From: Gilliamella sp. wkB112
Lineage (GTDB): Bacteria > Pseudomonadota > Gammaproteobacteria > Enterobacterales > Orbaceae
Assembly (NCBI RefSeq): GCF_001690685.1
Contig: NZ_LZGL01000020.1
Location: 186,001-250,000 of the forward strand
Length of the DNA stretch: 64,000 bases
Direction: 5' to 3'
The stretch's first letter is position 1. Each line of letters begins with the position of its first letter. A program made the translations under genes and the position numbers. The notes beneath the pieces are model-generated. The model was not told the origin of the DNA. It did no database searches and saw only the letters and a list, made by a program, of their open reading frames with translations. Positions 44,001 to 51,692 of the stretch are shown piece by piece.

Positions 44001-44248
44001 CTATACAAAGTGCTTGGAGTTGGCTAACAACTGTCTATAATAACAAAACAGGAGAATTAATCCCAAGTGATAAAGCCAATAATCAATTAATAAACACTTG
44101 GCAAGGGGGATTTAATCATTCTGCTGAATGCGATAGTTACTATTTTCGCCTCTATCCAGAATTAACTGACACATTAATTGAACAAATTACCCATTATGCC
44201 CAACGTTTTTTATTACCAATTTTATTACATCAGGTAACCGTAAAATAG
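41036..44248 (+). CDS. recC: Exodeoxyribonuclease V subunit gamma (RecC)
   Basis: This 1070-aa protein (E. coli 1122) has the RecC N terminus MFTIYHSNQVDLLKSL, SQGMAQWLQIELA and FPTEFIWQIYQ, and an inactivated helicase core with FCTMMPMRSIPFKVVCLLGMNDGDYPR. RecC holds RecB and RecD together, splits the duplex and recognises Chi. recB, recD and ptrA, its neighbours in enterics, are not within 19 kb on either side. The C-terminal region appears somewhat shortened against E. coli. yjjV follows after eight bases. Confidence 0.92.
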   Translation: MFTIYHSNQVDLLKSLVSELMRLQPLNEVFVPDQVIVQSQGMAQWLQIELANDIGIVANISFPFPTEFIWQIYQTLLPDAPTENSYNTESMTWQLYSLLPKVIERPEFVTIKQYLSVDTQDRKQFQLATRIARLFDQYLVYRPDWLAKWEANQTVTELNHYPDEIWQAELWRQLVATNQPYHRANIYQQMLDILLKNDLDPTLLAQLPKRVFIFGITSLPPVYLSLFAALGEHIDVHLMFNNPCKWYWGDIIEKQLSDIQNISDQKPNPLLTSWGKLGRDNLFLLQEFNNKQDIEMFVDQERSCLLHALQQDILELYPNNQNKQLIESTDKSISLHACHSEQREVEVLYDYLLSVFDANPTIELRDCIVMVSDIDRYVPYIRSVFGNAPSQRYLPFTISDQKARNIDPMVQGFLVILNFPQSRFTAEELFNLLEIPAISEKFALNETQLTLLRTWIIESGIRFGLENAHSWLFGLERLLLGYTMSNEQGGWQQISPYDGATGLDAELIGQLAEFITVVRKWLVALSENKPLVEWQSCCFEIINDFFVTNLQRESILLMIEDEWQKLINSGLVANFSDKISITILHDALQSRLEQNHLAHRFLVGKINFCTMMPMRSIPFKVVCLLGMNDGDYPRTSLPLDFDLIAQHPRKGDRSRRNDDRYLFLEAILSAQQQLYISYIGRDMKDDSERYPSVLVDELWEYIAQHYCVPKLNSSSLTDNPLNFLRIAHTRTPFNPQNYLQEPKSYADEWLPAALQQGENQSFISAIPTITVDNINIDELKRFYQHTIRLFLQKRFNFYVNYLDDTLPDAEKFNLNSLERYQLNSQILNQLISQNNQDTDSFYQQLTLTGELPDGAFGQIIYDEQNATMQSLANKIKHEKLHMDTQEVNLTITTKQQTYQLQGWLTHIQHDGILSWRPAKLSIRDGMALWIDHLVYCILNPDNLDSQSRIYGREDHEWRFLFLDPSEAINILTTLVEGYLQGINQPLLMPIQSAWSWLTTVYNNKTGELIPSDKANNQLINTWQGGFNHSAECDSYYFRLYPELTDTLIEQITHYAQRFLLPILLHQVTVK

Positions 44249-44256
44249 GGAATATT

Positions 44257-45042
44257 ATGTTTATTGATACTCATTGTCATTTTAATTTTCCAGATTTTAC
44301 CACAAATCTAATTGAATCAATTAATTATGTTCGGCAAGCAAATATTGTTGGATTAATTGTACCTGCGGTATCAGCTAGCCATTTTACTCAAATATTACAA
44401 CTGGCCACTAACTATTCTGAAATCTATGCTGCTTTGGGTTTACACCCAATTTATCAACATACTGAAGCTGATTTACAACAATTAACCAGCATATTAGAAA
44501 AAAAACCAAATAAACTGGTTGCCATAGGTGAAATTGGGCTAGATAAATATGATGTAACCATAGATTGGCACCAACAAATATCTTTTTTTAGAGCTCAGCT
44601 AGCATTAGCCAAGCGCTTTGATTTGCCAGTTTTGATTCATTCCCGCAAGGCTCATGACATAATGTATCATGAATTACATCAAGCCAATTTACCTTGTCGT
44701 GGCGTGATACATGGATTTTCAGGTAGTTACCAACAAGCAATGCAATTTATTAAACTCGGTTATTATATCGGTGTAGGTGGTGTCATTAGTTATGATCGTG
44801 CCAATAAAACACGCAATACTATCGCCCAGTTACCACTAGCAAGCCTAGTACTAGAAACAGATGCGCCCGACATGCCATTAAGTGGTCAGCAAGGTGAGAT
44901 CAATCGTCCGGAAAATATTGTTAAAATTTTCAATATATTTTCACAGCTACGCAACGAACCTTCGTCACAAATACTTAACGTAATTTTAACAAATACCTTG
45001 ACGCTATTTAGTAGAATCAATAGAATTAAAATTCTCAAATAA
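44257..45042 (+). CDS. yjjV: YjjV-type TatD-family metal-dependent hydrolase
   Basis: This 261-aa TIM-barrel hydrolase has the TatD metal ligands: FIDTHCHFNF, GEIGLD, LIHSRKAH, VIHGFSGS and LETDAPDMPL. The latter sequence and the overall match favour YjjV over TatD or YcfH. Family members are 3'-5' DNA exonucleases or D-aminoacyl-tRNA deacylases. It starts eight bases after recC, so it is probably co-transcribed with it, which puts two DNA-processing genes together. Confidence 0.88.
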   Translation: MFIDTHCHFNFPDFTTNLIESINYVRQANIVGLIVPAVSASHFTQILQLATNYSEIYAALGLHPIYQHTEADLQQLTSILEKKPNKLVAIGEIGLDKYDVTIDWHQQISFFRAQLALAKRFDLPVLIHSRKAHDIMYHELHQANLPCRGVIHGFSGSYQQAMQFIKLGYYIGVGGVISYDRANKTRNTIAQLPLASLVLETDAPDMPLSGQQGEINRPENIVKIFNIFSQLRNEPSSQILNVILTNTLTLFSRINRIKILK

Positions 45043-45103
45043 GATTTAAAATAACCATATAATTATTATTGACTTATTTAAATCAATTACCCGGTAGGTT
45101 CTT

Positions 45104-46075
45104 ATGGCTCAACGATTTAGTCAACTTTTTGTTCAGTCAATTATTTCGCTTACTCGCTTATTTCCCTTATGGGCGATACTTTGTGCAATAATTGCGTATT
45201 TATTACCAGATACTTTTACGCCAATACGACCTTATACATCACAACTATTAATGTTTGTAATGTTTACTATGGGCGTTACCTTAAGTATTGATGATTTTAA
45301 GCGTGTTGTAACAAGACCTAAAGCAGTAATTATTTGTACTTTATTACACTACATAGTGATGCCCCTAGCCGCATTATTATTATCCAAATTATTCACTATG
45401 CGACCTGAGTTATTAGTCGGAATGGTATTAGTTGGTAGCGTTGCTAGTGGTACAGCATCAAACGTAATGATTTATTTAGCCAAAGGAGATGTAGCACTAT
45501 CGATAACTATCTCCTCTGTATCAACTTTAGTGGGGGTTATTGTTACTCCAATATTAACTTACCTACTAGTGGGAACAACTGTTGAAGTACCTATCTGGAG
45601 CATGCTAGTGCATATTATACAAATAGTTCTAATCCCGATTTTATTAGGTCTTTTGATTCATCATTTATTATTGCCTGTGGTTAAAAAATGTGAACGCTTT
45701 TTACCATTAATGTCGATGCTATGTATTTTATTAATTCTTTGTATAGTAGTGGCAGGTAGCCATGCTCAAATTGGTCAAGTTGGATTTACCGTGATTTTTG
45801 CAGTCATCTTACATAATGGTTTAGGCTTACTAGGTGGTTATTGGGGGGGTCGTATATTGGGCTTTGATGAATCCACTTGCCGCACCATGTCACTTGAAGT
45901 TGGCATGCAAAACTCAGCCTTAGCAGCTACACTTGGTACTAATTACTTTTCAGCACTTTCTGCATTACCTGCAGCTGTATTCTCGGTTTGGCACAATATT
46001 TCTGGCTCACTATTAGCTGGCTACTGGCAAGGTAAGCCAACCAAGAATCATAAAAAAACAACAATTGATAAATAA
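45104..46075 (+). CDS. SBF-family (bile acid:sodium symporter-like) transporter
   Basis: This 323-aa integral membrane protein has about nine to ten hydrophobic segments. It carries the family features [34 protein letters not shown] and [15 protein letters not shown], the last being part of the crossover region of ASBT-type carriers. The closest well-known relatives are PanS-like ketopantoate and organic-acid carriers; the substrate cannot be deduced. It stands between yjjV and the mdtD-like gene, all on the plus strand. Confidence 0.82.
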   Translation: MAQRFSQLFVQSIISLTRLFPLWAILCAIIAYLLPDTFTPIRPYTSQLLMFVMFTMGVTLSIDDFKRVVTRPKAVIICTLLHYIVMPLAALLLSKLFTMRPELLVGMVLVGSVASGTASNVMIYLAKGDVALSITISSVSTLVGVIVTPILTYLLVGTTVEVPIWSMLVHIIQIVLIPILLGLLIHHLLLPVVKKCERFLPLMSMLCILLILCIVVAGSHAQIGQVGFTVIFAVILHNGLGLLGGYWGGRILGFDESTCRTMSLEVGMQNSALAATLGTNYFSALSALPAAVFSVWHNISGSLLAGYWQGKPTKNHKKTTIDK

Positions 46076-46184
46076 TATTGTAAAATAACATTCACTCTAA
46101 TCTCTCCTTCTTTATAATAGAAGGAGAGTATAACCTTTGGTGCATTTCTGTAACCGCATCTAGATCAATTTTAGGCAAATTAGC

Positions 46185-47579
46185 ATGAATAACGAAATAC
46201 AGTTATCACCTTTTGTGTATCGCATATTGCCATGGATTGCGGCGTTCGCATTTTTTATGCAGTCTCTTGATACTTCGATATTAAACACTGCACTACCAAC
46301 TATGGCTAAAGATCTCAATGAATCGCCTTTGAATATGCAATCAGCAGTAATTAGCTATGCCTTAACCTTGGCTCTATTTATCCCTGTAAGTGGTTTTTTA
46401 TCAGATAGATTTGGCACTAAACATGTTTTTGTAATGGCGGTTATCTTATTCACATTAGGTTCGTTACTGTGTGCATTGTCAAATTCATTAATTTTCTTGG
46501 ATATTTCACGCGTAACTCAAGGTATTGGTGGCTCAATGATGGTGCCCGTATCGCGACTGGTATTAATCAAATCTTTTAAACGTAGTGATTTTCTAGTAGC
46601 ACTAAATACTGCAACAATACCAGGATTAATCGGTCCGGTATTGGGGCCTGTACTTGGAGGTTACTTAGTTGATGTAGTGAGTTGGCATTGGGTATTTTTT
46701 ATTAACTTACCAATTGGTATTTTAGGCGCAATTATCAGTTGGCGTTACATGCCAAATATTAAAGGCGAACGTATGCCTTTTGACCTATTTGGATTTTTAT
46801 TTATTATTGTCACCTTTATCAGTGCAACATTAAGTGTAGAGTTTTTAAGTCAAAGTCAAAGTGGTCTTGTTTCTCTACTTTTAGCAATAATCAGTTTAGT
46901 TTTTTTATTAATTTATCGTTTTTATGCTAAAAAAGCAGCAGCCCCATTGTTTCCACTTTCACTATTTGAAATTCGAACATTCAAAATAGGGATCGTTGGT
47001 AATTTAGTCTGTCGATTAGGCATCTCAGGCGTACCTTTTCTGATTCCATTATTATTGCAAGTAGGGTTTGGTTATCCAGCTATGTTTGCAGGTATAATGT
47101 TAGTACCAATGGCTATAGCTTCAATTTGCATAAGACTATTTATACCTCGTATTTTGGCTCGGCTTGGCTATCGTGTAGTTCTTGTAGGCAATACAATTAT
47201 AACCGGAGTACTGATTTTCTTCATGTCACAACTCAGTTTATCTACTCCAACTGTAGTATTATGCTTATTACTTTTTTGCATTGGTGGCGCTAATTCAATG
47301 CAATTTACGGCAATGAATAGTATTACACTAGCTAATTTACAAGGTGAAATCACTAGTAGTGGTAATAGTTTAATGGCCGTCAATCAACAATTGGCGATCA
47401 GCTTTGGTACCGGATTTGGTGCCGTATTAGTTCGACTAATCAGTACTAATACAAATACTATCCACGCTTTCCAACTGACCTTTATTATACTAGGTGTAGT
47501 TACAGTGTTATCTAGCATTATTTTTAGTAGACTAAAAAAGCAAGATGGACAAAACCTAATTTCTCATCAAAGGAGATAA
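46185..47579 (+). CDS. MdtD-like DHA2-family MFS exporter
   Basis: This 464-aa protein has about 14 membrane helices. It opens with the MdtD-like FAFFMQSLDTSILNTALPTMA and then shows motif A GFLSDRFGTKHVF and motif C-like IPGLIGPVLGPVLGGYLVD. The best match I can recall is E. coli MdtD (YegB), a proton-driven exporter of the DHA2 family. Substrates of MdtD itself are poorly defined (citrate/iron chelates have been suggested). It is not inside an mdtABC-baeSR cluster here. ycbL follows after three bases. Confidence 0.8.
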   Translation: MNNEIQLSPFVYRILPWIAAFAFFMQSLDTSILNTALPTMAKDLNESPLNMQSAVISYALTLALFIPVSGFLSDRFGTKHVFVMAVILFTLGSLLCALSNSLIFLDISRVTQGIGGSMMVPVSRLVLIKSFKRSDFLVALNTATIPGLIGPVLGPVLGGYLVDVVSWHWVFFINLPIGILGAIISWRYMPNIKGERMPFDLFGFLFIIVTFISATLSVEFLSQSQSGLVSLLLAIISLVFLLIYRFYAKKAAAPLFPLSLFEIRTFKIGIVGNLVCRLGISGVPFLIPLLLQVGFGYPAMFAGIMLVPMAIASICIRLFIPRILARLGYRVVLVGNTIITGVLIFFMSQLSLSTPTVVLCLLLFCIGGANSMQFTAMNSITLANLQGEITSSGNSLMAVNQQLAISFGTGFGAVLVRLISTNTNTIHAFQLTFIILGVVTVLSSIIFSRLKKQDGQNLISHQRR

Positions 47580-47582
47580 AAT

Positions 47583-48215
47583 ATGTTTCAATATCAAATT
47601 ATTCCAGTTACAGCTTTTGAAGAAAATTGTAGCATTATTTGGTGTGATGAAACCAAAGAAGCGGCTTTTATCGATCCCGGAGGTGAGCCAGAATTACTAC
47701 AAAACGCGGTTGAAAAACTTGGTGTTAACATCAAACAGATTTTATTAACGCATGGCCATTTAGATCATGTTGGTGCTGCTGCCGCATTAGCAAAGCATTA
47801 CAATGTCAAAATTGTTGGTCCAAGCCGTGAAGATGAATTTCTATTTAATGGTTTACCACAACAAAGTATGCAATTTGGTTTTCCTCATACTGCAGCATTC
47901 TTACCTGACCGTTGGTTACAAGAAGGTGACCAAGTTCACATTGGTAAAACCACACTTGATGTGCTATTTTGCCCTGGGCACACTCCAGGACACATTGTAT
48001 TTATTGATCATCAGGACAAGCTCGCATTTGTAGGAGATGTATTATTTAAAGGCAGCATTGGACGAACGGATTTTCCTCGAGGTAATCATACCAATTTGAT
48101 TTCAGCAATTACTACCAAGCTACTACCACTAGGTGATGATTTTGTGTTTGTACCAGGACATGGACCAATGTCAACAATTGGGAATGAACGCATCAGCAAT
48201 CCTTATTTAGTCTAG
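47583..48215 (+). CDS. ycbL: YcbL-type metallo-beta-lactamase-fold hydrolase (type II glyoxalase)
   Basis: This 210-aa MBL-fold protein has the zinc motif THGHLDH (about 59-65), then [19 protein letters not shown] and the C-terminal PGHGP. Size and the SIGRTDFP segment match YcbL, a one-domain glyoxalase II that hydrolyses S-lactoylglutathione. It starts only three bases after the mdtD-like stop, with AAAGGAG in the upstream gene's end, so the two are co-translated. Confidence 0.88.
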   Translation: MFQYQIIPVTAFEENCSIIWCDETKEAAFIDPGGEPELLQNAVEKLGVNIKQILLTHGHLDHVGAAAALAKHYNVKIVGPSREDEFLFNGLPQQSMQFGFPHTAAFLPDRWLQEGDQVHIGKTTLDVLFCPGHTPGHIVFIDHQDKLAFVGDVLFKGSIGRTDFPRGNHTNLISAITTKLLPLGDDFVFVPGHGPMSTIGNERISNPYLV

Positions 48216-48301
48216 CTAAAATGAATAGTGACATAGTTATCATACTAGTTAGTGTGTGGTAACTAACACTAAAATTTACCGATCCAACTAAAACCCCATC
48301 A

Positions 48302-48355
48302 AAGTAAACTTTTTTAACAAAAAATAGTTTACAATGCAAATTATTTAATTATGAT
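48302..48355 (+). promoter_or_regulatory. bioY promoter with probable BirA operator
   Basis: GTAAAC (48304-48309) and GTTTACAA (48327-48334) face each other across 17 bases, matching the BirA operator layout TTGTAAAC-N16/17-GTTTACAA; the right arm is perfect and the left lacks the TT. The right arm supplies the -35 TTTACA (48328-48333), with -10 TATGAT at 48350-48355, spacing 16. Binding would cover the -35, so biotin should repress bioY. Confidence 0.7.
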
Positions 48356-48392
48356 AGTTAAATCAGTTAAATCATAAAAAGGTTAAACAGTT

Positions 48393-48977
48393 ATGCAACA
48401 CTCATTTACAACATATTACCCAAGTTTTATTTCTACTTTATTTAATTTATCCTCATGGCAACGCAAAATGTTAGTAACCACTTGCTCAGTATTAATACTA
48501 GCTATTGCTTCAAATATAAGTATTCCAACCTATCCGGTTCCTTTCACTTTACAATCACTAGTAGTATTACTCATTGGCGCATTTTTAGGTCGCCGCCTAG
48601 CTACACTGGCACTGTTACAGTATTTGTTAATGGGAGCTTTAGGTTTACCTATTTTTGCCAATGGTAGTGGTGGAATTACGGCTTTACTTTCACCTTCAAG
48701 TGGTTATTTATATGGTTTTGTGGTAAGTGCTTACTTAGCTGGGTTAGCCACAGAAAAAGGCTATGATCGCCAATTTATATTAGGCCTAATTGCTTTTGCT
48801 TGCGCTCATCAAATGACTTTTGTATTCGGAGTTACTTATTTGGCTGGTTATTTGCACATCAATTTACTTGAAGCAATAAAATTAGGCTATTTACCTTTCG
48901 CCGGATTTGATTTACTTAAGTTTACATTAGCAACTTGTGTTATGAATATGTTGTGGCGGCACCATGCTAAAAAGTAA
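48393..48977 (+). CDS. bioY: BioY biotin transporter
   Basis: This 194-aa protein with six hydrophobic segments is the S component of biotin ECF transport. It has the BioY features IPTYPVPFTLQSLVVLL, GALGLPIFANGSGG and SGYLYGFVVSAYLAG. No EcfAT module is in the window, so it either uses a shared module elsewhere or works alone as some BioY proteins do. The upstream BirA-like operator supports biotin control. It overlaps the next gene by 14 bases. Confidence 0.92.
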   Translation: MQHSFTTYYPSFISTLFNLSSWQRKMLVTTCSVLILAIASNISIPTYPVPFTLQSLVVLLIGAFLGRRLATLALLQYLLMGALGLPIFANGSGGITALLSPSSGYLYGFVVSAYLAGLATEKGYDRQFILGLIAFACAHQMTFVFGVTYLAGYLHINLLEAIKLGYLPFAGFDLLKFTLATCVMNMLWRHHAKK

Positions 48978-49545
48978 TGTTCTCAATAAAGGGGATATCA
49001 TTTTTCAAAGTCTTAAAGAAAAATGTGCATTTAATGACGCTGTTAGCCATTCAGGCGCAATGGCAAATATGGATGAAATAATAACACATATAAACCATGT
49101 CGGTTTATGTGTTGGCAATAATAAGATTATACATGCTTGTCAAAAGGAAGGAGTTATTTTACAGCCTGTCACCGATTTTCTTTCGTCTGGAAGCTATAAT
49201 ATTATTGCTTCGATTGACAATCCATTGCTTATTAAACAAGCATTAACTAGGGTGATGAGCTATTTAGGTTTGCCTTACAATTATAGCTTTCACCCTGACG
49301 CTAAAGGACTTTATTGTAGCCAACTGATTACTTACGCTTTCAAATTAAAAGATAATAGTGATTATTTTCAATTATATCCAATGAATTTTAAAGACTTAAA
49401 AACTCAACAGATTTTACCTTACTGGATTACTTATTATCGCAAACTTAGACAACCTATTCCACAAGGGGTACTAGGTTCTCACCCACAGCAATTATTAAGA
49501 CAAACTCATTTATTTAAAACTATTCGCTTATTTGCTACTCAATAG
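48964..49545 (+). CDS. YiiX/YebB-like permuted papain-fold hydrolase
   Basis: This 193-aa protein has the order GDIIFQ, INHVGLCVGNNKIIHAC, then LYCSQLITYAF, which fits circularly permuted NlpC/P60-like amidases (peptidase C92, YiiX type): histidine in the HVG block and cysteine in YCSQL. There is no signal peptide, so it would act in the cytoplasm or be released otherwise. Family substrates are peptides or fatty-acyl amides, mostly unknown. It starts inside bioY (14-base overlap), which couples their translation, and no functional link to biotin is known. Confidence 0.75.
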   Translation: MLKSNVLNKGDIIFQSLKEKCAFNDAVSHSGAMANMDEIITHINHVGLCVGNNKIIHACQKEGVILQPVTDFLSSGSYNIIASIDNPLLIKQALTRVMSYLGLPYNYSFHPDAKGLYCSQLITYAFKLKDNSDYFQLYPMNFKDLKTQQILPYWITYYRKLRQPIPQGVLGSHPQQLLRQTHLFKTIRLFATQ

Positions 49546-49588
49546 TATAAAAATATCAAGAGTAACGTAATTTCCTGTGATTTAACTA

Positions 49589-49615
49589 TTGACACAGCGG
49601 CATTAAGTCTATAAT
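49589..49615 (+). promoter_or_regulatory. tRNA-Asn promoter
   Basis: TTGACA (49589-49594) and TATAAT (49610-49615) are 15 bases apart, followed by the GC-rich discriminator GCGCGC. That discriminator is typical of stringently controlled stable-RNA promoters. Confidence 0.75.
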
Positions 49616-49634
49616 ATGCGCGCTACATTTCGGT

Positions 49635-49710
49635 TCCTCCATAGTTCAGTCGGTAGAACGGCGGACTGTTAATCCGTATGTCACAGGTTCAAGTCCTGTT
49701 GGAGGAGCCA
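49635..49710 (+). tRNA. tRNA-Asn (GTT)
   Basis: This 76-nt tRNA has an encoded CCA. The acceptor stem TCCTCCA pairs with TGGAGGA and the discriminator is G. The anticodon stem-loop GGACTGTTAATCC gives anticodon GTT. The D loop TTCAGTCGGTAGAA and T arm ACAGGTTCAAGTCCTGT are intact. Most of the sequence matches E. coli tRNA-Asn. No integrated element is seen at its 3' end. Confidence 0.97.
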
Positions 49711-49959
49711 ACTTTCAAATTTCCAAAAATCTGTTTTATATCTGATATCAAACCTTTAAACAATACAACTAGTCTACTATAAGCCTTAGGTTAATTCTCC
49801 ATCATGTTCATTTTTTCTAACCCAATGTTGTTTTTATAAGCAGGATTACTCATAATAGTTACTGGTAAAATCATATCTATTATTTTATTTATTTCCATTA
49901 TGTAGCTAATCAGTAATAACTCTATTGATAATATTGATTGGTCAGAGAGGGATTTAACA

Positions 49960-50688
49960 ATGCATATACATTTTATTATTCATGAAGATTTTGAAGCACC
50001 CGGTGCATATGAACAATGGGCAATGAATCATCATCACAAAATTAGTTATTCCCGTGTATATCTTAATGAAGCTCTCCCTAAGAGTATCGACAATATCGAT
50101 TTTGTTATTATTATGGGTGGCCCCCAATCACCTGCAACGACTAAACAAGAATGTAATCACTTTGACTCTCAAGCTGAACAAGCGGTAATTTTAGCCGCCA
50201 TAAGTGCAGGTAAAGTTGTTATTGGTGTTTGCCTCGGATCACAATTAATTGGTGAGGCTTTAGGTGCAAACTATGCACATAGCCCAGAAAAAGAAATTGG
50301 TAAATTCCCTATTACATTAACTGAAATAGGTAAAAATCACCCGCTATTTAAAGACTTTGGTGACACCTTGGAAGTTGGTCATTGGCATAATGATATGCCA
50401 GGCCTAACCCAAGAAGCTCAAATAATTGCTTACAGTGAAGGTTGTCCTCGCCAAATTATTGCCTATGATAAATTAGTTTACGGTTTCCAATGCCATATGG
50501 AACTAACCTCTGAGGTAGTTGAATTACTGATTGCTCATTCAACAAACGATCTTAACCAAGCAGACAAATACCGTTTTGTTGATACGCCTGATATTTTACG
50601 TTCCCATGATTATACTCAAATGAATCAAAAACTTTTTACTTTTCTAGATAAATTAAGTCAGCACTATCTTTTAGAACTAGAAAAATAA
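49960..50688 (+). CDS. Class I glutamine amidotransferase-like protein (YfeJ-like)
   Basis: This 242-aa GATase1 domain has the nucleophile elbow GVCLGSQLIG (cysteine about residue 90) and the histidine/glutamate pair in GFQCHMELT. It is a stand-alone amidotransferase domain of the YfeJ/GMP-synthase-like type; no synthetase partner is nearby, so the acceptor is unknown. GAGAGGG precedes the ATG. It lies between tRNA-Asn and sodA. Confidence 0.8.
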   Translation: MHIHFIIHEDFEAPGAYEQWAMNHHHKISYSRVYLNEALPKSIDNIDFVIIMGGPQSPATTKQECNHFDSQAEQAVILAAISAGKVVIGVCLGSQLIGEALGANYAHSPEKEIGKFPITLTEIGKNHPLFKDFGDTLEVGHWHNDMPGLTQEAQIIAYSEGCPRQIIAYDKLVYGFQCHMELTSEVVELLIAHSTNDLNQADKYRFVDTPDILRSHDYTQMNQKLFTFLDKLSQHYLLELEK

Positions 50689-50784
50689 TTATGTTTATAT
50701 TTGATGTTTTCTCGATTTTAAACGTCTTTTCTTTTACTTACGGTGCATTCAGCTAATCAATTAGTTTATGTTGGTAAAAAAATT

Positions 50785-50821
50785 CTATTATTTAGATAGT
50801 TGATAGCTATCTAAATAATAG
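50785..50821. promoter_or_regulatory. Perfect 15-bp inverted repeat upstream of sodA, with FNR-like half
   Basis: CTATTATTTAGATAG (50785-50799) is the exact reverse complement of 50807-50821, with a seven-base loop. Inside, TTGATAGCTATCTA (50800-50813) matches the FNR consensus TTGAT-N4-ATCAA at nine of ten positions. On the minus strand it is followed by a T run, so it may also act as a minus-strand terminator. Confidence 0.5.
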
Positions 50822-50822
50822 T

Positions 50823-50851
50823 TTGTTAGCAATATAGATAGCCCGTATACT
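50823..50851 (+). promoter_or_regulatory. sodA promoter
   Basis: -35 TTGTTA (50823-50828) and -10 TATACT (50846-50851) are 17 bases apart. The 15-bp dyad ends two bases before the -35, where a bound repressor or activator would contact RNA polymerase. Confidence 0.65.
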
Positions 50852-50894
50852 GATAACTAATGTTGTTAATAACACCTTAGACAGGAGCAATCTG

Positions 50895-51521
50895 ATGGCT
50901 TACACTTTACCACCGCTACCTTATGCTTATGAAGCATTAGAACCTTATATTGATACTCAAACCATGCATCTTCACCATGACAAGCATCACCAGACTTATG
51001 TAAATAATGCTAATGCTACACTCGATTCATTACCGGTAGAACTACAAGCATTATCTGCTGATACGTTATTACAAAATTTGGATAAAGTTCCGGAAAATAA
51101 ACTAACAGCGATTAAAAATAACGTTGGTGGGCATGTTAACCATACTCTTTTTTGGGAATTATTAAAAATTGGAACCGAGCTTAAAGGTGAATTAAAAGAA
51201 GCAATTAAAAATGATTTCGGCTCTATCGAAACTTTTAAAGAAAAATTTGCTGCAGCAGCCACCACTCGTTTTGGTTCTGGTTGGGCATGGTTAGTTTTAC
51301 AAAATGGTAAACTTACAATTGTTTCAACGGCAAACCAAGATTCTCCACTTATGGGTGAAAAATATGCTGGGGTTTCTGGTACTCCAATTTTAGCGCTTGA
51401 TGTTTGGGAACATGCTTATTACTTAAAATACCAAAATCGTCGAGCTGATTATATTAATGCTTTTTGGAATGTAGTTAACTGGGATAAAGTAGCTGAATTA
51501 TATGCAACAGCTAAAAAATAA
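50895..51521 (+). CDS. sodA: Manganese superoxide dismutase
   Basis: This 208-aa Fe/Mn SOD has metal ligands His27, His83, Asp169 and His173 ([28 protein letters not shown]). The block [14 protein letters not shown] and [11 protein letters not shown], together with the [17 protein letters not shown] start, follows E. coli SodA rather than SodB, so Mn is the likely metal. It removes superoxide in the cytosol. AGGAGCAA precedes the ATG, and a near-perfect terminator follows. Confidence 0.95.
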   Translation: MAYTLPPLPYAYEALEPYIDTQTMHLHHDKHHQTYVNNANATLDSLPVELQALSADTLLQNLDKVPENKLTAIKNNVGGHVNHTLFWELLKIGTELKGELKEAIKNDFGSIETFKEKFAAAATTRFGSGWAWLVLQNGKLTIVSTANQDSPLMGEKYAGVSGTPILALDVWEHAYYLKYQNRRADYINAFWNVVNWDKVAELYATAKK

Positions 51522-51545
51522 GCTGTAATCACTAAAAAGTTACTT

Positions 51546-51576
51546 AAAGATGGCGCTTAAAGCGCCATCTTTGTTT
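51546..51576 (+). terminator. Terminator after sodA
   Basis: AAAGATGGCGCT (51546-51557) pairs perfectly with AGCGCCATCTTT (51561-51572) around TAA, followed by TGTTT. It is the strongest hairpin in the window. Confidence 0.9.
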
Positions 51577-51692
51577 CCATTCCTAACTACCAATTCTTCT
51601 ATAATAAAAATTGGCATTTGCTAAATTATGCTTAAATCCGCTACAATAAACGATTACTAAAACTCAAAAAATTTTACAGTCAAAATAAACAC

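Noticed and set aside
49711..49959. Integrated element at the tRNA-Asn 3' end
   Set aside because: The tRNA is a frequent attachment site, but the 249 bases after it hold no integrase, no duplicated tRNA end and no open frame.
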